Positions 1-4,284 of a stretch of 6,501 nt of DNA are shown piece by piece. The stretch is from Pseudomonas phage phi2954 (Viruses > Duplornaviricota > Vidaverviricetes > Mindivirales). Within the stretch, counting starts at the first letter, position 1. Each line of letters begins with the position of its first letter. The position numbers and the translations under genes were made by a program. The notes below the pieces were generated by a model. The model was not told the origin of the DNA and did no database searches. It saw only the letters and a list, made by a program, of their open reading frames with translations. The stretch lies in NCBI RefSeq assembly GCF_000882035.1, contig NC_012091.2, one strand, 5' to 3'.

Positions 1-1
1 A

Positions 2-31
2 CAAAATTTCTTAAATATGGGCGAAATTTTG
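2..31 (+). promoter_or_regulatory. 5'-terminal hairpin, perfect 9-bp stem
   Basis: Bases 2-10 (CAAAATTTC) are the exact reverse complement of bases 23-31 (GAAATTTTG). This leaves a 12-base loop (11-22) and only the first A unpaired. In the transcript this would tuck the 5' end into a stem. Base 31 would also be needed for a competing long-range pairing of 30-35 with 115-120 (TGAGAC with GTCTCA), so the two may alternate. A smaller hairpin, AGAC-GGGA-GTCT with a GNRA-type loop, lies at 32-43. The pairing is seen in the sequence; a role in packaging, end protection or strand opening is inference. Confidence 0.65.
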
Positions 32-62
32 AGACGGGAGTCTAAACAACGAACGTCTGAAC

Positions 63-113
63 CAGGCAGCTACTCGAATGATTTCGAAATCATAAGGGTA
101 GTGTTGCGACCTG
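63..113 (+). promoter_or_regulatory. Long compound stem-loop in the leader (pac candidate)
   Basis: Its core is the 16-base perfect palindrome at 78-93, which folds as six pairs closed by a TCGA loop (84-87). Below it, GA (76-77) faces AA (94-95) in a two-by-two internal loop. Bases 70-75 then pair with 96-101, with one G-U pair. The helix can continue with 67-69 against 104-106 and with 63-66 (CAGG) against 110-113 (CCTG), leaving small bulges. The result is an interrupted hairpin of about 50 bases, the largest local fold in the leader. It is a good candidate for part of the pac signal. The structure is read by eye, without energy calculation. Confidence 0.6.
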
Positions 114-152
114 AGTCTCACTCACAAGGGAAGCGACGGGTTCGATACTTCA

Positions 153-173
153 ACAAGGTCTCAACAACTTTGT
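153..173 (+). promoter_or_regulatory. Twin hairpin 1 with CTCAACA loop
   Basis: Bases 153-159 pair with 167-173 (seven pairs, one of them G-U), presenting the seven-base loop CTCAACA at 160-166. The same loop, closed by the same GGT on its 5' side, recurs in the hairpin at 186-214. The 3' arm (168-174) could instead pair with 123-129 (CACAAGG), so an alternative fold exists. Confidence 0.6.
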
Positions 174-205
174 GAAAAGTGCCCACCACTCAAGGTCTCA
201 ACAAC
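154..205 (+). repeat. 15-base direct repeat pair in the leader
   Basis: CAAGGTCTCAACAAC occurs exactly at 154-168 and again at 191-205, 37 bases apart start to start. The shorter unit TCAACAA is present three times, at 150-156, 161-167 and 198-204. The repeats form the upper stems and loops of the two twin hairpins. Confidence 0.85.
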
Positions 206-214
206 CAAGAGTGG
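186..214 (+). promoter_or_regulatory. Twin hairpin 2 with CTCAACA loop
   Basis: Bases 186-191 (CCACTC) pair with 209-214 (GAGTGG). AA (192-193) then faces AA (207-208), and GGT (194-196) pairs with ACC (204-206) to close the loop CTCAACA at 197-203. The loop is identical to that at 160-166 although the lower stems differ in sequence. The hairpin ends 12 bases before the Shine-Dalgarno site of the first gene, so it could also influence translation of that gene. Confidence 0.65.
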
Positions 215-226
215 ATAGTCCTAAAC

Positions 227-234
227 GAGAGGTG
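227..234 (+). promoter_or_regulatory. Ribosome binding site of the first small gene
   Basis: GAGAGGTG contains an AGGTG core complementary to the 3' end of 16S rRNA, with 8 bases before the ATG at 243. It is the first convincing Shine-Dalgarno site in the segment and is the main reason for calling the 49-codon gene that follows. Confidence 0.7.
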
Positions 235-242
235 TTTTCGAT

Positions 243-392
243 ATGTTGAAAGTTCAGTGTTATGAATGCGGCGTTATCTTTAATTATTACAACGAAGATG
301 ATAACCCGCCTTGCGATTCGGAAACGTGCGACGCTTGTCTCGATAAGTTCGAGGAAGAACGCATAACCGAGGAAGACGGTTGCTTAAAGTGA
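243..392 (+). CDS. Small acidic cysteine-rich protein, possible zinc-binding (49 aa)
   Basis: Not recognised by family. The product has 49 residues, with cysteines at 6, 9, 24, 29, 32 and 47. Two CxxC pairs (6/9 and 29/32) about 20 residues apart resemble the knuckles of a zinc ribbon or treble-clef fold. About 14 acidic against 4 basic residues give a strong net negative charge, which makes nucleic-acid binding less likely than protein binding. The start is supported by a good Shine-Dalgarno site at 227-234. It is the first gene of the L segment, where phi6 has gene 14 (a small non-structural protein), but I see no similarity to P14 that I could defend. If the phage is phi2954-like, whose L transcription depends on host glutaredoxin 3 as I recall, a thiol-rich early protein is of interest; that link is speculation. 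Coding is supported by start signal, position and cysteine spacing; function is unknown. Confidence 0.65.
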   Translation: MLKVQCYECGVIFNYYNEDDNPPCDSETCDACLDKFEEERITEEDGCLK

Positions 393-400
393 TCGTCTTC
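372..400 (+). promoter_or_regulatory. Stem-loop spanning the stop codon of the first small gene
   Basis: GAAGACG (372-378) is the exact reverse complement of CGTCTTC (394-400), with a 15-base loop that contains the TGA stop at 390-392. It lies just upstream of the next gene's Shine-Dalgarno site (414-418). It could limit ribosome run-on or mark the end of a packaging element. The pairing is seen; the role is inferred. Confidence 0.45.
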
Positions 401-413
401 GCGAATGGATCAT

Positions 414-418
414 GAGGT
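414..418 (+). promoter_or_regulatory. Ribosome binding site that decides the start at 426
   Basis: GAGGT ends 7 bases before the ATG at 426. The earlier in-frame ATG at 405 has no purine-rich site at the right distance, so translation most likely starts at 426. Confidence 0.65.
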
Positions 419-425
419 CTTGCGA

Positions 426-782
426 ATGAACACTTATCAACAGTCGAAAGACGCACTAGCGTCTCACGTGGTGGCCATTGCCGCCGTGGGGCCGTCGATC
501 GCTTCTGCGATCGTGGAACGCTGTGTAGAAGTAACGGATACGGACGTAGTTCAGGACCAGGCTGTAATCAATCTTAACGAATTGATACATCTGATCCACA
601 CGAACAAGTCCAATTGGTTAAGTCACTCGCTTAACAGCCATTTTCACACTGCTACTTTGTTCATACGCACGATGATTGGCTTCAGGGCCGCATCCGGTGA
701 ACAGAATCCGCACCTGATCGGTGCTGTAGATCTGTGTCGTGGCCTTACTCACTCGCAATATCCTTGTAGTATGGGAGTGTAA
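426..782 (+). CDS. Hypothetical small protein upstream of gene 7 (118 aa)
   Basis: I do not recognise this protein. Starting at the ATG at 426, which has the better Shine-Dalgarno site (GAGGT at 414-418), it has 118 residues; the in-frame ATG at 405 would add seven. Residues 10-33 form a hydrophobic, alanine-rich stretch interrupted by Gly-Pro at 22-23. It looks more like packed helices than a membrane span. Histidines are frequent in the middle (about residues 57-75), and three cysteines lie at 33 and in the C-terminal third. No signal peptide or catalytic motif is visible. Its stop codon ends one base before the gene 7 start, so the two are probably translated together. In phi6 the equivalent place is held by gene 14, a small non-structural protein, so a non-structural or host-interaction role is possible but unproven. 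Coding is likely because the frame is open, has a binding site and fills the space tightly. Confidence 0.7.
   Translation: MNTYQQSKDALASHVVAIAAVGPSIASAIVERCVEVTDTDVVQDQAVINLNELIHLIHTNKSNWLSHSLNSHFHTATLFIRTMIGFRAASGEQNPHLIGAVDLCRGLTHSQYPCSMGV
496..513 (+). other. Perfect 7-bp hairpin with TTCT loop inside the 118-aa gene
   Basis: CGATCGC (496-502) and GCGATCG (507-513) are exact reverse complements around the four-base loop TTCT. It is GC-rich and would be one of the most stable local folds in the 5' third of the segment. It may be an extension of the packaging or replication structures into coding sequence, or chance. Confidence 0.4.
773..777 (+). promoter_or_regulatory. Ribosome binding site of gene 7
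   Basis: GGGAG lies 6 bases before the ATG at 784, inside the last codons of the preceding gene. It selects 784 over the in-frame ATG at 739, which would overlap the 118-aa gene by 44 bases. Confidence 0.7.
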
Positions 783-783
783 A

Positions 784-1317
784 ATGGATCTTATTAAAGA
801 GATTTCCGATCGTAATAAAAAGGAGCTCGCTGACCGAGTTTCCGTCTTCGAGACCACTGTGCTCGTCATGTCTCACTCTGGTGATGTGTCAACGGCCGGC
901 GGGTTTGAAGTTGTGAGAGCGCGTACGCTCCGTGAATTCGTGCTGGCTGAAACCGGCCGCATTTACGCATTCGACGAACAGGACGTTCGACTTGTCGATG
1001 TCATCGTCGGAGCTCAAGACGTCATCGGTTTCAGAATCGTGGCCGTGAACTCGTTCCCTGATCAAAACTCAGATCAGGCGATTTCGTCGGTGCTGGCCAG
1101 CCTCCCTCAAATGGACTTTCTCCGCTTGATGGGTGATATCGCTGACCAAAGGCTCATCGAACAGTCGATGACTGAGCTCGAACGTGAGCAAAGCATCGCG
1201 AAAAAGCAACATAGTCAACGTGTGGATAAGCACGGAGACGTCAAACCTTTGATCGATTTCGATCGAAGCTTTCAACAGGATCCTGACGACGCTATCGCGC
1301 CGAGTGGCTCCGAATGA
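784..1317 (+). CDS. 7: Procapsid assembly cofactor P7
   Basis: The product has 177 residues; phi6 P7 has about 161. Assignment rests on position: it is the gene directly before the polymerase, as in other cystoviral L segments. I see no diagnostic motif. In the family P7 is a minor inner protein that speeds and stabilises procapsid assembly and is needed for efficient RNA packaging. Residues 1-120 look like a compact mixed fold with hydrophobic strands (about 21-30, 70-90). Residues 121-145 are helical and charged. The tail after about 145 is polar, rich in Asp, Gln and Ser, and probably flexible. The start at 784 is chosen for the GGGAG site at 773-777; it falls one base after the previous stop. 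The last four bases overlap the gene 2 start (ATGA), pointing to coupled translation. A 7-bp hairpin (1057-1078) lies within it. Confidence 0.78.
   Translation: MDLIKEISDRNKKELADRVSVFETTVLVMSHSGDVSTAGGFEVVRARTLREFVLAETGRIYAFDEQDVRLVDVIVGAQDVIGFRIVAVNSFPDQNSDQAISSVLASLPQMDFLRLMGDIADQRLIEQSMTELEREQSIAKKQHSQRVDKHGDVKPLIDFDRSFQQDPDDAIAPSGSE
1057..1078 (+). other. Perfect 7-bp hairpin inside gene 7
   Basis: CCTGATC (1057-1063) and GATCAGG (1072-1078) are exact reverse complements around the eight-base loop AAAACTCA. No function can be read from it. A second, tighter inverted repeat (GATCGA/TCGATC, two-base spacer) lies near the gene's end at 1251-1264. Confidence 0.3.
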
Positions 1318-3275
1318 AGGATGACACTCTGCCTCTCGTTACGGGCGGCGATCGTGGATTTGAATCCGTCGCGAAATCACTTTTCGACGGAGTGCATAAC
1401 CCTCACATCGCCAATCCTACGTTGTTTAACGACACGTACCCTAAAACCATCACATTCGACCCGAAAAACCCGGGCTCGGTGTTTGGTGCTGGTAACACCA
1501 ACAGGAATAAACCTGTGGCCCAGCGTAACGCGCGTGAAGTGTTACCGGGGATCTATTCCTTCGACCCCGATATGATCAAGTTTCAACGGCGTTTCGCGAC
1601 TTCCGTTGACGCTGATCTCAAGCCTGAGATTGATGAAAATCTCTTTAGCTTGAACGGTATGCACACCAACATGGCCACGGTCATGACAGTTTCTGGGTTT
1701 CCGCAACTCCCAGTTTCTGCACTTCCACGTGACAACGCTAAGTTCGTAAAACAACTTGGATTGGCCGGGAAGATGACCACAAGACAACGGGCGGTTGCCA
1801 CCGCCGTCTGGGATTTGGTTTGGGGCTCTTACAAGCCTTCGGCCATTAACATTCCAAAGTTGTCGGCTACCGGGCCAGTTCGTATGACGAACGACCCCGA
1901 GTACAAACTCCAGTTTGCTTTGGCAATGCAAACACACGGACGTATGGAGCGTATGCTACAGACGTTCATGTCAGGGGACCTCGGTGCGTTACACCGTGAC
2001 TTTGAAATAGCACCTATCATGGGTGTGAACGTTCGTTGGCAGGTAGACAAACCTGGTAAGGTGCGTAAGTCGTGGAGTCTGCAAGACTGCCTCCGCGATC
2101 CTAGCCCTGACCAGCACGTCATCACTACCAAAGTCGGTGACTTCCTTCCTCACGCTGCAGACTTTGCGGCTATGCGGTGTCGCTTGATTAACGCCGGCCC
2201 CTGGACTATCAACTGCGTATTGCAGATGGTGGCTACGGGTACCATGTATGCTATGTTCGAACAATATGCTAGTACCTGGCATAAAGATGAGGACACCTTG
2301 GATCAGTTCTGTTCCGGGAAAGATATATGGTGTGGTGACGTCTCGAACTACGATCACTCGTTTACGGAGGAAATGATTGACCTCTCCCTAGACCGTGGCC
2401 GTGAATTCTGGGACCCACGACTTATGCAGGTTGCTGAAAGCCTGTACTACGCCGCTTATTTCGCGAGACCTCTTGGTCCCGACGATAAGATAGGGGCTAT
2501 GGTCGGCGATCCGCGTGATTACCTGAACAAACAGGTTATCGCGGGAAACAGATCGGGTCACGCGTTCACCTCGCTAATGGCGAAGGTTTGGAAGGTAATC
2601 GATACTCTTTGTGTCTTCGACGCGATGGGTTACGATGCTATCAAAGACCTTAAGCCTCTGCTAAAAGGGGAGATGCCGCTCGGTATGTTGAACAACGGTG
2701 ACGATGAAACCGTCTGGTTTGACCGCCCAGCTGACTACGCGTTCTTCATGAAGATTCGTGATAACCAACCTGAAAACGAACGTATGTTTAAGGTTGAACG
2801 TGAAGTCGGACAGGTGTATTCCGGCAAGGTTTTCCAAAAGGTCGGTGACAGGCAATACAAGTCAGTCGAGCGTCTGAATACGACGTTCGAGCGTACTTTG
2901 TGTCCTGAACGGTCCATCGGAGGATTTTTCCGTCCCTACTGGCCGATCGGGTTACTTGAGCGTTTCAATCGCCGTAACAGCCACCCCGTGCTCGAACAGA
3001 TGTGGGATAAGTTCGACGAGGCGTGGGCAATCGAGATGGCTCCGACCCATGGTTCCTACCTTGGTATCATCGATCGGGCAGCAAAATCGATGCCTTTCAA
3101 CGTGAACGGGCTCAACTGGAAAGATATAGCAGTGCTTGAAGATCCAAGCAAGCTGCATCACCGGTGGACGCCAGATGAGATTGACGCGAACGTTGTCAAA
3201 AGTTCCATCAGTCGCTTACACCATTCTCATTTCGCTGGGTTCTACGGAACCTATTATCAAGGAAACCTTGTATGA
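1314..3275 (+). CDS. 2: RNA-dependent RNA polymerase P2
   Basis: P2 copies plus strands into dsRNA inside the procapsid and then transcribes new plus strands from it, starting without a primer. The 653 residues match the family (phi6 P2 has 665). Palm-domain motifs are visible. Motif A is DVSNYD, with the metal-binding Asp342 and Asp347. Motif B is around Ser414-Gly415 to Thr419, within NRSGHAFTS. Motif C is the catalytic Gly462-Asp463-Asp464 in NNGDDETVWF, where phi6, as I recall, has Ser-Asp-Asp. The basic KVRK at about 249-252 may be motif F, which holds incoming NTP, though this is less certain. The start overlaps the gene 7 stop as ATGA and has only a weak GAGTGG (1302-1307) before it, so coupled re-initiation probably keeps P2 scarce. 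This fits the dozen or fewer copies per particle. The stop overlaps the gene 4 start in the same way. Rare-type codons TTA, CTA and TCA are more frequent here than in genes 4 and 1. Confidence 0.97.
   Translation: MKDDTLPLVTGGDRGFESVAKSLFDGVHNPHIANPTLFNDTYPKTITFDPKNPGSVFGAGNTNRNKPVAQRNAREVLPGIYSFDPDMIKFQRRFATSVDADLKPEIDENLFSLNGMHTNMATVMTVSGFPQLPVSALPRDNAKFVKQLGLAGKMTTRQRAVATAVWDLVWGSYKPSAINIPKLSATGPVRMTNDPEYKLQFALAMQTHGRMERMLQTFMSGDLGALHRDFEIAPIMGVNVRWQVDKPGKVRKSWSLQDCLRDPSPDQHVITTKVGDFLPHAADFAAMRCRLINAGPWTINCVLQMVATGTMYAMFEQYASTWHKDEDTLDQFCSGKDIWCGDVSNYDHSFTEEMIDLSLDRGREFWDPRLMQVAESLYYAAYFARPLGPDDKIGAMVGDPRDYLNKQVIAGNRSGHAFTSLMAKVWKVIDTLCVFDAMGYDAIKDLKPLLKGEMPLGMLNNGDDETVWFDRPADYAFFMKIRDNQPENERMFKVEREVGQVYSGKVFQKVGDRQYKSVERLNTTFERTLCPERSIGGFFRPYWPIGLLERFNRRNSHPVLEQMWDKFDEAWAIEMAPTHGSYLGIIDRAAKSMPFNVNGLNWKDIAVLEDPSKLHHRWTPDEIDANVVKSSISRLHHSHFAGFYGTYYQGNLV
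3259..3263 (+). promoter_or_regulatory. Ribosome binding site of gene 4
   Basis: AAGGA lies in the last codons of gene 2, 8 bases before the ATG at 3272. It is stronger than the site before gene 2, so gene 4 can load ribosomes as well as receive them from gene 2 through the ATGA overlap. Confidence 0.65.
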
Positions 3276-4225
3276 AGATGTTACCGGGTGAGTTGACGAA
3301 ACTTCGTCAAATGCAACACAACGCCTACCACAAAGCAGTTCCTGGTGCGTGGTTTGACATGATGACTGACATCATCGCTAAAACAGAGAAGACCGAGCTC
3401 GAGTCGAGCGACGGTGTTCTTTCCATTAACCTCGCGAACGGGAAACCCATTCTTTTTGATAAGACTGGTGCGCCTGTTCGTGACGAACAGGGTGAATACG
3501 TCAACTCTACCCATCGCGGGTGGACTGTCGCAATTACCTCACAGTTGACGCCGGGTTGTGTGCCTTGTGTCGGCGAGGTTCTGGGCGCTCGGATCGGTTC
3601 CGGCGTTCTCGTCGCTGTGGGTAAGGGTAACTCCGCGAAGACCCCTTTCGCGTACGCCCTTGCTGAAGAGATCGGCGGTGAAGATGGCTACGAAGTGATC
3701 CGTCTCGGTGAACCTCTGTCCGGGTACAACACCGACCTCGAAGCGGCGACTTTCGAGATCGTTCACGCTATCATGAACACCAAGGTGATCGTCCTCGATT
3801 CGATCAAAGACGTTCTCGGGAACGCGGCCGGTAATGCTACTTCTTCCGGTATTTCCCGAGGAGCGTTCCAGTTCCTTTCCGACCTGGGTAGTATTGCGGC
3901 GTCTCGTGGCTGCATCATCATCATCCCCGTCAACCCGTCTTCCTCTGATCCAAAGATCGAAGATCTGATGATCGAGGCTTCGAAATCGAACGCGACCATG
4001 GTAGCGGTAGGGAAGGACGATTCGTGGAACATTCTTGGCCGTACAGGCGAAGGTCTGATTCGTACTTCCACCGTTCTGGCAACTTCGTTCGACCCCAAGA
4101 CGTTGCTGATGACGCTTTCGGGTACGACGACCAAACGTACGGAAACGGTAGCCTCGAAGGTTGCTGTCCAGACGGTCATCGCCAATGGCGAGTTCGAACA
4201 GATGGTCCATCGTCTCACGCGTTGA
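3272..4225 (+). CDS. 4: Packaging NTPase / RNA translocase P4
   Basis: P4 is a hexameric RecA-like motor on the procapsid five-fold faces that drives single-stranded plus RNA into the particle using NTP hydrolysis. The 317 residues are close to the 320-332 usual in the family. The Walker A-like loop is GKGNSAKT at 117-124, with Lys123 and Thr124; an Ala stands where the classical GxxxxGK[ST] has Gly. Walker B is the hydrophobic strand 172-175 ending in Asp176 (VIVLD). Further on, a run of isoleucines ending in PVNP has the look of the strand and polar sensor near the NTP in RecA-type motors. Arginines in GRTGEGLIRTS are candidates for the arginine finger, which is inference. The start at 3272 overlaps the gene 2 stop as ATGA and has an AAGGA site; a second ATG at 3278 is less well placed. 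Codons TTA, CTA and TCA are absent from residues 91-313, as in much of gene 1. Confidence 0.93.
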   Translation: MKMLPGELTKLRQMQHNAYHKAVPGAWFDMMTDIIAKTEKTELESSDGVLSINLANGKPILFDKTGAPVRDEQGEYVNSTHRGWTVAITSQLTPGCVPCVGEVLGARIGSGVLVAVGKGNSAKTPFAYALAEEIGGEDGYEVIRLGEPLSGYNTDLEAATFEIVHAIMNTKVIVLDSIKDVLGNAAGNATSSGISRGAFQFLSDLGSIAASRGCIIIIPVNPSSSDPKIEDLMIEASKSNATMVAVGKDDSWNILGRTGEGLIRTSTVLATSFDPKTLLMTLSGTTTKRTETVASKVAVQTVIANGEFEQMVHRLTR

Positions 4226-4284
4226 ACCGTTGGTTTTCTGTAGTCTCTTAAATTAATAGCTCGTATTATTAGGAAGTTTGAACC
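4226..4284 (+). promoter_or_regulatory. AT-rich gap and strong ribosome binding site before gene 1
   Basis: This 59-base gap is the only sizeable one between the four large genes, and its second half is clearly richer in A and T than its surroundings. AGGAAG (4271-4276) stands 8 bases before the ATG at 4285 and is a good Shine-Dalgarno site. Just upstream TAATA (4254-4258) could pair weakly with TATTA (4264-4268), and AACC (4225-4228) with GGTT (4232-4235). Low structure and a strong site suit independent, high-level translation of the shell protein. No promoter is expected, since transcription is by P2 from the segment end. Confidence 0.65.

Larger units (their letters stand above)
1..242 (+). 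promoter_or_regulatory. 5' untranslated leader with probable packaging (pac) and transcription-start signals
   Basis: The 242 bases before the first ribosome-bound start codon hold no gene with a Shine-Dalgarno site but contain at least four good stem-loops (listed separately). In cystoviruses the 5' leader of each plus strand, roughly 200-300 bases, carries the segment-specific pac signal recognised by the P1 shell. The first few bases control how efficiently P2 starts plus strands on the dsRNA template. The position, length and dense folding here fit that role. The plus strand starts ACAAA rather than the GG or GU starts of phi6. In phi2954 an A at this position on L has been linked to regulated L transcription, as I recall. 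Exact limits of the pac signal are not visible. Confidence 0.75.

Noticed and set aside
137-149. GGTTCGA motif resembling a tRNA T-arm
   Set aside because: There is no acceptor, D or anticodon arm around it; the likeness is limited to one short loop motif.
17-175. Open frame of 52 codons through the leader starting at the first ATG
   Set aside because: Only 16 bases precede the ATG and none resembles a Shine-Dalgarno site. The frame runs through the hairpin-rich pac region, and an open run of this length is not unlikely by chance.
405-425. Earlier ATG for the 118-aa gene
   Set aside because: No ribosome binding site lies before 405, whereas GAGGT stands 7 bases before the ATG at 426.
739-783. 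Earlier in-frame ATG for gene 7
   Set aside because: It would overlap the previous gene by 44 bases and lacks a binding site; the ATG at 784 has GGGAG at 6 bases.
1251-1264. GATCGA/TCGATC inverted repeat at the end of gene 7
   Set aside because: The two-base spacer is too tight for a full hairpin, and the bases fall in ordinary codons; probably chance.
3539-4210. 223-codon antisense open frame
   Set aside because: It has the same cause, in register with gene 4. The predicted product is Arg-rich and shows no motif.
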